From the NCBI RefSeq assembly GCF_024699945.1, contig NZ_JAJOMY010000001.1, forward strand, positions 558,001 to 622,000: 64,000 bases of DNA, in the 5' to 3' direction. Of this stretch, positions 1 to 8,243 are shown in pieces. Both the position numbers and the translations under genes were made by a program. The notes beneath the pieces were generated by a model that did not search any database, was not told the origin of the DNA, and worked only from the letters and a program-made list of their open reading frames with translations. How positions within the stretch are numbered: position 1 is the stretch's first letter; each line of letters opens with the position of its first letter. The DNA comes from Phenylobacterium sp. J426 (GTDB taxonomy: Bacteria; Pseudomonadota; Alphaproteobacteria; Caulobacterales; Caulobacteraceae).

Positions 1-1234
1 CGGGCGCGTAGGCGCGGATCAGGTCCCGGAAGTCGGCGAAGGCCTCGCCGCTGTAGATGTCGGCCCGCGGCCCGGTCGGCTCCCGCTGGCAGAACCAGTC
101 GAAGAAGAAGGGCTCCCACCGCAGGCGTTCGCCGCCTTCGGCCAGGTTCTTGAACGCCGCCTGGACCAGCAGGTCGTCCGGACCCTCGCCGCGCGGCTGC
201 AGGCCCAGCCGGCGGATCACCGCCGCCACCAGCTCGCGGCGGTAGGCCGGGCCGAAGCCGTTCAGAGCCTCGACGAGGCGGTCGCTGTCGCTGACGAAGG
301 TGAGGCAGCCGGCCAGCTGCTGCAGGTTCCAGAACACCGCCTCGGGCTGGCGGCCGAAGGCGTAGAGGCCGGCGTGATCGAAGTAGGCCGCCGTGAAGTT
401 TGGGTCCGACTTGGGCAGGAAGCGATACGGGCCGTAGTCGAAGCTCTCGCCGGTGATGTTCATGTTGTCGGTGTTGAGCACGCCGTGGACGAAGCCCGCG
501 GCCATCCAGCTGGCGGCCAGCCTGGCGGCGCGCTCGCCGACGGCGGCCAGCAGGGCCGCAGGGCGATCGTCCGCGCCCTCGAGCTCGGGGTAGTAGTTGG
601 CGATCACGTGGTCGACGAGCGCGGCGATCCGGTCGGCGCGTTCGAAGAAGGCGTGCCGCTGAAACGTCCCGAAGCGGATGTGGCTGTGCGACAGCCGCAC
701 CAGCACCGAGGAGCGCGTCGGACTGGGCTCGTCGCCGCGGATCAGGTCCTCGCCGGTCTCGACCAGGGAGAACGAGCGCGATGTCGGGACGCCGAGCGCC
801 TCCAGCATCGCGGTGGCCAACACCTCGCGCACCCCACCCTTCAGCGTCAGCCGGCCGTCGCCCGAGCGCGACCACGGCGTCTGGCCGGAGCCCTTGGTGC
901 CGAGCTCCAGCAGCCGATCGGTTCCGAGCTCGCGCACCTGCGCGAAGGTGAAGCCGCGGCCGTCGCCGAGCTCGGGGTTGTAAACCCTGAACTGGTGGCC
1001 GTGGTAGCGCTGGGCCAGCGGCGGATCGATGTTGCCCGGCAGCGGGTGGAAGCGGCCGAAGTGGGCGATCCACTCCTCGTCGGTCAGCGCGTCGAGACCG
1101 ACGGTGGCCGCCGCCCGGTCGTTGCGATAGCGCAGGATCGTCTTGGGGAAATGCGCCGCCGCCACCGGGTCGGCGAACTCGGACCCGAGCTCCGGGAACT
1201 TCGGATCGGGGCGATAGGCGGCGGAGACAGGCAT
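1..1234 (-). CDS. selO: Protein adenylyltransferase SelO (partial, 3' end outside window)
   Basis: Reads as SelO (UPF0061/YdiU), a pseudokinase-fold enzyme that transfers AMP from ATP to hydroxyl side chains of proteins and is linked to redox stress. About 411 of the usual 480-490 residues are present; the C-terminus lies beyond position 1. Visible in order: the N-terminal FGRFHPLPGN stretch, RYHGHQFRVYNPELGDGRG, the nucleotide-binding LGTKGSGQTPWSRSGDGR, and the catalytic and metal-binding region GVLNTDNMNITG followed by DYGPYRF. The ATG at 1234 begins MPVSAAYRPD, a normal SelO N-terminus. Nothing in the visible part is broken. The family call is firm; physiological targets cannot be read from sequence. 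Confidence 0.93.
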   Translation of the reverse strand, partial: MPVSAAYRPDPKFPELGSEFADPVAAAHFPKTILRYRNDRAAATVGLDALTDEEWIAHFGRFHPLPGNIDPPLAQRYHGHQFRVYNPELGDGRGFTFAQVRELGTDRLLELGTKGSGQTPWSRSGDGRLTLKGGVREVLATAMLEALGVPTSRSFSLVETGEDLIRGDEPSPTRSSVLVRLSHSHIRFGTFQRHAFFERADRIAALVDHVIANYYPELEGADDRPAALLAAVGERAARLAASWMAAGFVHGVLNTDNMNITGESFDYGPYRFLPKSDPNFTAAYFDHAGLYAFGRQPEAVFWNLQQLAGCLTFVSDSDRLVEALNGFGPAYRRELVAAVIRRLGLQPRGEGPDDLLVQAAFKNLAEGGERLRWEPFFFDWFCQREPTGPRADIYSGEAFADFRDLIRAYAP

Positions 1235-1272
1235 CCGGAGCAGGTAGGCCCGGGGTGGCCCCCCGGCAACCT

Positions 1273-1347
1273 TTAGCGGATGCCGAGGAAGCCCAGGATG
1301 GCCAGGACGATCACGACCAGGCCGACAAGATAGATGATGCTGTTCAT
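1273..1347 (-). CDS. 24-residue single-span membrane miniprotein
   Basis: A very short reading frame encodes MNSIIYLVGLVVIVLAILGF then LGIR, almost entirely one hydrophobic helix with a C-terminal Arg. A good ribosome binding site (GGAGGAG-type, AGGAG about 6 bases before ATG) precedes it, and it sits in the short gap between selO and the next minus-strand gene. From memory, very similar 24-30 residue proteins are annotated in many alphaproteobacteria. I infer a small inner-membrane protein of unknown role. The ribosome binding site and the clean helix support it; its size alone would not. Confidence 0.6.
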   Translation of the reverse strand: MNSIIYLVGLVVIVLAILGFLGIR

Positions 1348-1403
1348 CTCAAGCTCCTCCGTGACCGGGCGCTAACGCCCCTACGGCGGAGCCGTTCCGG
1401 GAG

Positions 1404-1988
1404 CTACGCTCGCGAACGCGGAGGATCTTCGAAGTCGGGGTCCAGCGTCTGCCCCTCGTCGAGCTGAACGCCGAAGGTGTTCAGGATCATCGACACCTGG
1501 GTGTACTGGCCGACGGTGAACACCAGGTCCATGCGCTGCTTGTCGCTGAAGTGGCGGCCCAGCTCGGCCCAGGTCGCGTCGGATATGAACTTGTCGGCGT
1601 GCAACTCGTCGGTCGCCCGGATCAGCGCCGCGTCGGCGGCGTTCCACCCGGCCTCCGCCCCCTGCTTGACGCGGGCGATCTCGGCCGCGGTCAGCCCGCA
1701 GTCTAGGCCGATCCGGGTGTGCTGTACGAATTCGTAGCCGGAGCGGCACAGCCAGCCCACACGCAGAATGACGAGCTCCCGCTCCCGCGCCCCCAGGTCG
1801 TTGCGCCGCGACAGGACATAGCCGCCCCAGGCGTTGAAGCGCTCCAGCGCCTTGGGCGCGTGGGCCAGGGTCCGGAAGATATTGAGCACGCCCATCGTGC
1901 CTTCGCGCACCGGCTGCAGCGCCGCCTCCTGCTCCGGCGTCAGCTCGTCGTCGGCCAGGGGCGCTATGCGCGGGCGGCTAAGTCTCAT
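1404..1988 (-). CDS. Carboxymuconolactone decarboxylase (CMD) family protein
   Basis: A 194-residue protein of the CMD/AhpD-like fold. The family helix is clear: ARERELVILRVGWLCRSGYE followed by FVQHTRIGLDCGL, with Glu and His in the usual positions (E-x-V-I-L-R and H-x-R-I). The AhpD-type CxxC redox pair is missing, so alkylhydroperoxidase activity is unlikely; it resembles the stand-alone CMD-like proteins of alphaproteobacteria whose substrates are unknown. The start at 1988 (MRLSRPRIAPL) is chosen because GGAGGAACGAG lies just upstream, and longer upstream extensions look like antisense of the neighbouring nhaA region. It is divergent from nhaA. Confidence 0.85.
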   Translation of the reverse strand: MRLSRPRIAPLADDELTPEQEAALQPVREGTMGVLNIFRTLAHAPKALERFNAWGGYVLSRRNDLGARERELVILRVGWLCRSGYEFVQHTRIGLDCGLTAAEIARVKQGAEAGWNAADAALIRATDELHADKFISDATWAELGRHFSDKQRMDLVFTVGQYTQVSMILNTFGVQLDEGQTLDPDFEDPPRSRA

Positions 1989-2121
1989 GGGCTCGTTCCT
2001 CCGCCGCCGTTCCGACGGTCCTGTCGCGAGGTTAGCCAAGGGCCGGGGGCGGCGGCCACCACCGATTGCGGCGGAACGCCATTTCGCTGGAGCCGGGCGG
2101 TCGCGCTTGTTAGGCAGCGGC

Positions 2122-3300
2122 ATGGCCTCCCGGTCGACCCTCGCCTTCCTGCGTACCGAAGCCGGTTCGGGGCTCCTGCTCGCAGGAATGGCCGCGCTCG
2201 CCATCCTTTGGGCGAACTCCCCTTGGGCGGCGGAGTACGCCGCCTTCGTCAGCTATGCGTTGCCGGTGCGCATCGGTCCCTTCGCGGAGACCCTCAGCGT
2301 GGGCGGCTGGGTGCGGACCGCGCTCATGCCGATCTTCTTCCTGGTCGTGGGCCTCAAGATCAAACAGGAGATCGTCCGCGGCGAGCTGTCCAACCCAAGG
2401 CGTCTCGCCCTGCCGGTGCTTGCCGCCGCGGGCGGCGTGCTGGGCGCGGCCCTGGTGTTCCTGGCGGTGAACCTGGGCGAGGATGGCGTTGCGCAGGCCT
2501 GGCCGGCCGCCGTCCCGACGGACGCCTCGATCGCGCTCGCGCTCGTGGCGGTGGCCGCCCCCGACTGCCCGCCCCGCTCCGCTCTCTGCTGCTCACGATC
2601 GCCATCGCCCAGGACCTGATCAGCGTGGTGCTGATCGCCGTCGTCTTCAGCGCCAAGCTGCAGCCGGCGATGCTGGGCGGCGCGATGGCCACCCTGCTCG
2701 TCCTCGCCGCGATGTCGCGCTGGCGCGCCGCGCCCTACGCCTTCTGGACCGCGGGATTCCTCATCCTGTGGGCCTTCGTGGTGAAGTCGGGCGTCGACGC
2801 CTCGCTCGCCGGCGTCCTCGCGGCGGTGTTCGTGCCGCTCCAGCCGAAGCGGGCCGGCGGGCCCGGGGTGCTCGACCAGTTGCTCGCGGCCCTGCACCCG
2901 TACGTCGCCTTCTTGGTTCTCCCCCTTTTCATCCTGACGGCGGCGGGCTTTCCGCTACGAGGCCTGCCCGCCGATACCCCCCACCGCGCCGGTCGCGCTG
3001 GGTCTGGGGCTGGCGCTGGTGCTCGGGAAGCAGGCCGGCGTCTTCGGCGCGACCGCCCTGGCGATCGGCCTGAAGTGGGCCCGGCGACCGATGGGGGCCA
3101 AGTGGCTGGACCTTTACGGGGTCTCGGTGCTGTGCGGCGTGGGCTTCACGGTCAGCCTCTACATCGGCGGCCTGGCCTTCCCGGCCGAAGCCGGCGTGCA
3201 GGCGAAGGCCCGCATCGGAGTCATCGTGGGATCGCTGGCGGCCGCCGTCTGGGGCATGTCAGTCCTGGCCTATTCGGATCGCCGCCGCAGGGCGGACTGA
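2122..3300 (+). CDS. nhaA: Na+/H+ antiporter NhaA, read with two frameshifts
   Basis: Membrane antiporter exchanging Na+ for H+; about 392 residues when two shifts are corrected, the usual NhaA length. The first shift lies at the C5 run near 2559-2563, where one base seems missing; the second at the C6 run near 2979-2984, where one base seems extra. Together they restore the frame. NhaA landmarks align with a constant offset of about one residue to E. coli NhaA: Asp134 in PTDASIAL (E. coli D133), Gln164-Asp165 in AIAQDLISV (E. coli D163-D164) and Lys303 in GKQAGVFG (K300). The first Asp of the usual DD pair is therefore Gln, a real CAG codon away from the breaks. ATG 2122 follows a weak AGGCAG ribosome binding site. 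Confidence 0.85.
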
Positions 3301-3372
3301 GGCCTGTCCTCGGAGAAGACGCCGGCCCGGCCGCCGGGTGACGGCGCCAAGGGCGCACGCACGAAGAAGGGC

Positions 3373-3440
3373 CGCACATCGCTGTGCGACCCCTCGTCCG
3401 GCCCGTTGCGCGGGGCCCCTTCTCCCGCCAGGGGAGAAGG
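3373..3440. terminator. Two hairpins between convergent nhaA and aldehyde dehydrogenase
   Basis: CGCACA and TGTGCG pair at 3373-3388 around a 4-base loop. CCTTCTCCC and GGGAGAAGG pair at 3418-3440 around gcca. Both lie between the nhaA stop (3300) and the stop of the minus-strand dehydrogenase (3450). There is no clear T tract, so a bidirectional terminator or a REP-like unit are both possible; the CTTCTCCC/GGGAGAAG arms look like a common alphaproteobacterial intergenic repeat. Confidence 0.5.
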
Positions 3441-3449
3441 CAGGTGGCG

Positions 3450-4886
3450 CTACTCCGCGGCCTTGGGCGCGTAGCCCATGATCGCCTTGGTCTCCAGGAA
3501 CTCGTGGAAGGCGTAGTCGCCCCACTCGCGCCCGTTGCCCGACTGCTTGTAGCCGCCGAACGGCGCGGTCATGTCCGAGGCGCCGTTGATCGACACCTGG
3601 CCGGCGCGCAGCTTGAAGGCCACTTCCCGAGCCTTGGCCAGGTCGGCGCCGTTCACATATCCGGCGAGACCGTATTCGGTGTCGTTGCCGATCTTCACCG
3701 CCTGCTCGACGCTCTCGTAGCCGAGGATCGACAGCACCGGGCCGAAGATCTCTTCCTTGGCGATGGTCATGTCGCTGGTGACGTTGGCGAAGACGGTGGG
3801 CTTCACATAGTGGCCCTTCTCCAGGCCGTCCGGACGGCCCGTGCCCCCGACCACCAGGGTGGCGCCCTCGTCGACGCCCTTCTGGATCAGACCCTGGATC
3901 TTCTCCCACTGGGTCTTCGAGACGACCGGGCCCATGCTGAAGTTGCCATTGGGGTCGCCGACGGTCACGTTCTCGGCCGTGGCCTTGGCCACCGCCATCG
4001 CCTCGTCCATGCGCTTGGACGGGACCAGCATGCGGGTCGGCGCGTTGCAGCTCTGACCCGAGTTGGTCATCACGTGCATCACGCCGCGCGCCACGCTCTT
4101 CGAGAAGGCGTCGTCGTCCAGCACGATGTTCGGGCTCTTGCCGCCCAGTTCCTGGTGAACGCGCTTGACGGTCGGGGCGGCGGCCTTGGCCACCTCGATG
4201 CCCGCGCGGGTGGAACCGGTGAAGGAGACCATGTCCACGTCCGGGTGCGAGGAGAGCGCGGCGCCCACGCCCGGGCCGTCGCCGTGCACCAGGTTGAACA
4301 CGCCGGCCGGTACGCCCGCGGCATGCATGATCTCGGCGAAGATGTGCCCGCTGAACGGTGCCACTTCCGACGGCTTAAGCACCATGGTGCAGCCCGTGGC
4401 GATGGCCGGGGCCACCTTGCAGGCGATCTGGTTGAGCGGCCAGTTCCAGGGCGTGATGAACGAGCAGACGCCGATCGGCTCCTTTACGATCAGGGTCTCG
4501 CCCCGATCTTCCTGGAACTTGAAATCCTTCAGGATGTTGGCCGCGGTCGCCAGGTGGCCCATGCCGGCCGGCACCTGGGCGCGCTGGGCGAGCGAGGCGG
4601 GCGCGCCCATTTCCTCGGTCACCGCCGCGGTGAGATCCCCGAAGCGCTTCTGGTACTCGGCCAGGATGCGCTGCAGGACTTCAAGGCGCTCTTCGCGGCT
4701 GGTCTGCGACCAGGTCTCGAAGGCCTTCCGGGCGGCCTTCACCGCCTTGTCCACGTCGGCGGCGGTGCCCAGCGCGATCTTGCCGACGGTTTCTTCGGTG
4801 GCCGGGTTCTCGACGTCCAGCGTCTTCAGGCCCTCGGCCGGGTCCACCCATGCCCCATCGATGTAGAACTTCAGGTACTCGCGCAT
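3450..4886 (-). CDS. NAD(P)+-dependent aldehyde dehydrogenase family protein
   Basis: A 478-residue member of the aldehyde dehydrogenase superfamily that oxidises aldehydes to acids. Visible: the cofactor-binding region with TPWNWPLNQIACKVAPA and LKPSEVAPFSGH, the GSTRAG loop, the general-base Glu in ELGGKSPNIV, the catalytic Cys in NSGQSCNAPTRM, and the C-terminal EEIFGPVLS and SINGASDMTAPFGGYKQSGNG. Start ATG 4886 (MREYLKFYIDG) has CCAGGAGGACCGC just upstream. It lies about 100 bases downstream of the SMP-30/lactonase gene on the same strand, suggesting a lactone-to-acid-to-aldehyde catabolic pair, though the substrate cannot be named. All key residues are present. Confidence 0.92.
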   Translation of the reverse strand: MREYLKFYIDGAWVDPAEGLKTLDVENPATEETVGKIALGTAADVDKAVKAARKAFETWSQTSREERLEVLQRILAEYQKRFGDLTAAVTEEMGAPASLAQRAQVPAGMGHLATAANILKDFKFQEDRGETLIVKEPIGVCSFITPWNWPLNQIACKVAPAIATGCTMVLKPSEVAPFSGHIFAEIMHAAGVPAGVFNLVHGDGPGVGAALSSHPDVDMVSFTGSTRAGIEVAKAAAPTVKRVHQELGGKSPNIVLDDDAFSKSVARGVMHVMTNSGQSCNAPTRMLVPSKRMDEAMAVAKATAENVTVGDPNGNFSMGPVVSKTQWEKIQGLIQKGVDEGATLVVGGTGRPDGLEKGHYVKPTVFANVTSDMTIAKEEIFGPVLSILGYESVEQAVKIGNDTEYGLAGYVNGADLAKAREVAFKLRAGQVSINGASDMTAPFGGYKQSGNGREWGDYAFHEFLETKAIMGYAPKAAE

Positions 4887-4989
4887 GCGGTCCTCCTGGA
4901 CTTTTCTGTTCGCCGCGGGACGTGAGGCCCCACCGTTCAAACAAGCATTTTAATCATCGGCGTGAAGGCGGGAAGCCCCCGACGCTACG

Positions 4990-5926
4990 TCACAGCTGGT
5001 GAATCTGCGGCTGGCCCGCAATCGGCGACCTGGCCTTCAGCACGTAATCGGCCCGGATCGAGCCGACGTACAGGTCCTTCAGGTCCGCGCCGCCCCAGGT
5101 CACGTTGGTCGGATGGTTGACGATCTTGCCGCTGGGATCGTGGATCACCGTCTCCACCTCGCCGGAGGGCGTGATCGCCACGACCTTGTTCGAGGCCGGG
5201 AGGCAGACCCACAGGTTCCCCTCGGAATCGAAACCTATGCCGTCGGTGTAGCCCAGGTCGCCCCCATGACTGTCCACCGCCTCGCCCGGCCGCATCAGCC
5301 GTCCGAGCACGGGGCCGTAGCGCTCGCCGGGTCCCAGACGTGCGCCGTCCAGCACCGGGAAGCGGAGCACGTCGGCGCCGCTGGTCTGGGCGCAGAAGAG
5401 GTGCGTCTCGTCGGCCGCCAACGCCAGGCCGTTGGGGAACTTCAGGCCCTCGGCCACCACGTCGGCCGATCCGTCCGGCCGCAGCACGAAGATGAAGCCG
5501 TCCTCCCGGCCGTCCAGCGCCTGGGGCCAGGTCTCGGCGTGGGTGGAGTTGGCGCACCAGATGTTGCCGCTCCGGTCGATCACCGGATAGTTGGCCGAGG
5601 TCAGTCGGCGGCCCTCCACCTCGGCGAGCAGCGTCTCGTGTTCGCCGCTGGCCGGATCGAACCGCTGCAGCGGCCCGTCCTGGCGGTCGTAGATGCCGAA
5701 GTTGGCGATCACGATCCGGCCTCGGGCGTCCATGTTGATGCCGTTGGGGGGCGCCGCCCTTCGGCCCCAGGCGCCGGAACGCCCCGCCGGGCAGCAGTTC
5801 GGCCACGGCGCACTGATGGTCGGAGGCGAACACCCGGCCGTCGCGGCCGACCACGACGTCCTCCGGGCGGTCGATGCCCAGGGCGATCTTCTCGAATGCG
5901 TCCACGGGGATCTGCGGCAGCGGCAT
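4990..5926 (-). CDS. SMP-30/gluconolactonase family protein, one frameshift
   Basis: A six-bladed beta-propeller lactonase-like protein of about 311 residues. The N-terminus is MPLPQIPVDAFEKIALGIDR, ending LGPKGGA; the rest, from PNGINMDARGR onward, continues in another frame. The break is at the G6 run 5746-5751, where one G appears extra. Propeller signatures include GRVFASDHQ, DRSGNIWCANS, KFPNGLALAADE, YTDGIGFDSEGNLWVCLP and the metal-site Asn/Asp pattern NGL and DGIG. In this family a divalent metal is held by Glu, Asn and Asp residues and lactones or organophosphates are opened. Substrate unknown; the downstream aldehyde dehydrogenase suggests sugar or aromatic lactone catabolism. Confidence 0.85.
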
Positions 5927-6046
5927 TGGGCGTCTCCCGATCTCGTTGCGAAGAACCTTGACCGCCTCTCCGGCCGTTCGACAAGTCGGCTTGCGGGCGA
6001 GGGGCGCGCTCGGTAAAGCCCGGACACCTTCTTGAGGAGCTTGCCC

Positions 6047-6127
6047 GTGATCGGCATCTACAGCATCGCCATCTTCCTCGGCGTCATGGTCGCCCTGAAC
6101 TGGTACGAGTTCGGCCGCATCGACTAG
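6047..6127 (+). CDS. 26-residue single-span membrane miniprotein
   Basis: GTG at 6047 is preceded by TTGAGGAGCTTGCCC, a good ribosome binding site, and encodes VIGIYSIAIFLGVMVALNWY then EFGRID (initiator Met in vivo). The sequence is one hydrophobic helix with a short charged C-terminal tail and ends at TAG 6125-6127, 19 bases before the SDR gene. I do not know a function. The well-spaced ribosome binding site and the clean helix/tail shape make it a credible gene, possibly co-transcribed with the folate genes. Confidence 0.55.
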   Translation: MIGIYSIAIFLGVMVALNWYEFGRID

Positions 6128-6146
6128 GCCGCCGGGAAGGCCTGAG

Positions 6147-6876
6147 GTGGCCAGCCGCGGCGCCGCGCTGGTGACGGGCGGCGCCCGTCGGATCGGCCGG
6201 GTGCTGGCGGCGGACGGCCGCCGACGCCGGCTTCGACGTCGCCATCCATGTCCGGACGGTAGACGACGCCGCCGAGGCCGCCGCCGCCGACGTGCGCGCC
6301 AGGGGCCGGCGGGCGGCCATCCTCGCCTGCGACCTGCGGAAGGAATCGACCACCGTCGCCTTGGTCGGCGAGGCCGAGGCCGAACTCGGGCCGGTCACCC
6401 TGTTGGTCAACTCGGCCAGCGTGTTCGAGGAAGACCGCTTCTCCGACTTCAACCGCGCGTCCTGGGACCTGCACCTGGAGACCAACCTGCGGGCCCCGCT
6501 GGTGCTGGCCCAGGCCTTCGCGCGCCGCCTCCCGGCCGATCGCGAGGGACTGATCGTCAACCTGCTCGACCAGCGGGTGCTGGGCTCCACGCCCGAATTC
6601 TTCTCCTACTCGCTCAGCAAGGCCGCGCTCTGGAACGCCACGCGGATGCTGGCGATCGACCTGGCGCCGCGCATCCGCGTGAACGGGATCGGGCCGGGCC
6701 CCACGCTGCCCTCGATCCACCAGGACCAGGCGGCCTTCGACGCCGAGGCCGCCTCCACCCTCCTCCGGCGGTCGGTGCCGCCGGCCGAGATCGGGCTCGC
6801 GCTGCGCTACCTGATCGACGCCGCAGCGGTGACCGGCCAGATGATCGCTGTCGATTCCGGGCAGCACCTGTCATGA
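6147..6876 (+). CDS. SDR family oxidoreductase, pteridine reductase (FolM)-like, one frameshift
   Basis: Short-chain dehydrogenase of about 242 residues after correction. The N-terminal Rossmann motif VTGGARRIGRVLA (TGGxRRIG, characteristic of pteridine reductase/FolM relatives) is in one frame; from ADAGFDVAIHVR on, the reading moves by one base. The break lies near 6205-6215, where one G of GGCGGCGGAC seems extra. Further on are LLVNSASVFEEDRF (NSAS), the catalytic YSLSK (Tyr and Lys four apart) and a C-terminal DSGQHLS. The GTG at 6147 starts MASRGAALVTGG. Its stop overlaps the folB start (ATGA), which supports a role in folate/pterin reduction, but the substrate is inferred. Confidence 0.8.
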
Positions 6877-7241
6877 GCGACGTGAGGCTGGCCGCCAGCC
6901 GGGTGTTCGTCACGGGCCTCAAGGTCCAGGCCGAGATCGGCGTCTATCGACACGAGATCGGCCGCGTTCAGCCGCTGATCGTCGACGTGGAGCTGGATGT
7001 GCCCACCGTCGAGACGGACCGGCTGGCCGACACCGTCAACTACGAGACCATCCTGGCGGCGGCCCAGGAGATCGCCGGCGGCGGCCACATCGACCTCGTC
7101 GAGACCTTCGCGCACCGCCTCGCCCGCCGCTGCCTCGAGGACGGCCGCGTCGCCCGCGCCCGCATCCGCATCGAGAAGCCGCTGGCCCTGGCGCCGGACG
7201 CCGTCGGCGCGGGCGTGGAGATCGTCCTCGAACGCACGTGA
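6873..7241 (+). CDS. folB: Dihydroneopterin aldolase FolB
   Basis: A 122-residue protein of the FolB family, which cleaves 7,8-dihydroneopterin to 6-hydroxymethyl-dihydropterin and glycolaldehyde in folate synthesis. Characteristic stretches are GLKVQAEIGVYRHEIGRVQP (the E-I-G-V-x-x-x-E motif), VDVELDV, DTVNYETI and the C-terminal IRIEKPLAL containing the catalytic Lys. The length is typical. The ATG at 6873 overlaps the stop of the SDR gene by four bases, so the two are translationally coupled. No sign of damage. Confidence 0.92.
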   Translation: MSDVRLAASRVFVTGLKVQAEIGVYRHEIGRVQPLIVDVELDVPTVETDRLADTVNYETILAAAQEIAGGGHIDLVETFAHRLARRCLEDGRVARARIRIEKPLALAPDAVGAGVEIVLERT

Positions 7242-7306
7242 CGTGAACCCCTTCCCTCGCGCGGCGGTTGAGGCATCATCGAATCATCGGGGACGGGAGC
7301 TCGACC

Positions 7307-7702
7307 ATGACGGACCGCCTGGACTACGGGACCACGGAAGACCGGACCATGCCGGCCGTGGCCTATGCGCTCTACTTCCTGGCCTTCGCCACCGGCATCA
7401 CGGTCATCATCGGCCTGATCCTGGCCTATGTGCAGCAAGGCTCGGCCGGCGCGAAGATGCGCACCCACTACGCCTTCCTGATCCGGACCTTCTGGATGGG
7501 CATCGGCTGGGCGATCATCGGCCTCTTGCTCTTCACTGTGGGCATCCCCCTGTCGCTCGTGCTGATCGGCCTGCCGATGGTGGCGCTCGCCTGGGTGATC
7601 TGGGCGCTGCTGGGCGTGTGGTACGCTGTCCGGCTGGTGGTGGGCGTCATCTACCTGGCCCGCGACGAAGCCTATCCGCGGCCCTACACGTGGCTGGCGT
7701 AG
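7307..7702 (+). CDS. DUF4870-like membrane protein
   Basis: A 131-residue protein with three or four hydrophobic spans: AVAYALYFLAFATGITVIIG, AIIGLLLFTVGIPLSLVL, and LPMVALAWVIWALLGVWYAV. Conserved-looking flanks include the HYAFLIRTFW segment and a C-terminal Arg/Tyr-rich tail (YPRPYTWLA). This layout matches the DUF4870/TIC20-like small membrane proteins common in Caulobacterales; no function is established. ATG 7307 has GGGAG about 6 bases upstream and is preferred over a longer 5' extension at 7268 that has no ribosome binding site. Confidence 0.75.
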   Translation: MTDRLDYGTTEDRTMPAVAYALYFLAFATGITVIIGLILAYVQQGSAGAKMRTHYAFLIRTFWMGIGWAIIGLLLFTVGIPLSLVLIGLPMVALAWVIWALLGVWYAVRLVVGVIYLARDEAYPRPYTWLA

Positions 7703-7751
7703 CCGCAGCCTGACCTAGCGCCCTCGGGGAGGCGCGGCTTATGGTGACGGC

Positions 7752-8243
7752 GTGAACGCGCCCGCCGATCCGCGCCTGATCCTCCGGGAAGACGAGCTCG
7801 ACGCCGGGCTCGAGTTGCTGATGCTGTCCGAAGCGGCGTTGTGGGCCGGCGTGGATCAGGGCCTCGCCGATCAGAACCTGGGTCTTGGCCGCTCGCACTG
7901 GCGCGCCGCCTTCCTGCTGCGCCGCCGCCCCGGCATCGGCGTGCAGGAGCTCGCCCACCTCACCAGCCTGTCGAAGCAGGCCGCCAGCCGCATCCTCGTC
8001 GACCTGGCCGCCAAGGGGCTCGTGGAAAAGGCGGCGGGCGATCTCGACGGGCGGCGTCGGACCGCCGCGCTCACGGAACAAGGTCTGGCGTTCGAAGCCG
8101 CGATCGCCGAGCGGCTGCGCACCCAGCTTTCACGCGCCTATCGGACGGGCGGCCTGGACGGGGTGGCCGGCGCCCGGCGCATCCTGGCCGCGCTGGCCGG
8201 GGGCCGCACGCGAAGCCCCAACGCCGGAGGCGGTCTTTCATGA
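7752..8243 (+). CDS. petP: MarR-family transcriptional regulator, PetP-like
   Basis: A 163-residue winged-helix regulator. The DNA-binding region runs from GLGRSHWRAAFLLRRRPGIG through VQELAHLTSLSKQAASRILV, the recognition helix, to the wing LEKxAGDLDGRRRTAALTEQG (DxRRR). It starts with GTG 7752 and its stop overlaps the start of the response regulator (ATGA). A MarR protein directly before an OmpR-type regulator is the PetP-PetR arrangement that Rhodobacter capsulatus needs for cytochrome bc1 expression; here the bc1 genes petABC are about 17 kb away. The name is by context and family resemblance, not proof of the target. Confidence 0.78.
   Translation: MNAPADPRLILREDELDAGLELLMLSEAALWAGVDQGLADQNLGLGRSHWRAAFLLRRRPGIGVQELAHLTSLSKQAASRILVDLAAKGLVEKAAGDLDGRRRTAALTEQGLAFEAAIAERLRTQLSRAYRTGGLDGVAGARRILAALAGGRTRSPNAGGGLS

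Noticed and set aside
3450..5926. A betaine or sugar-acid pathway assignment for the lactonase/dehydrogenase pair
   Set aside because: Both families are broad and no transporter or regulator beside them fixes the substrate.
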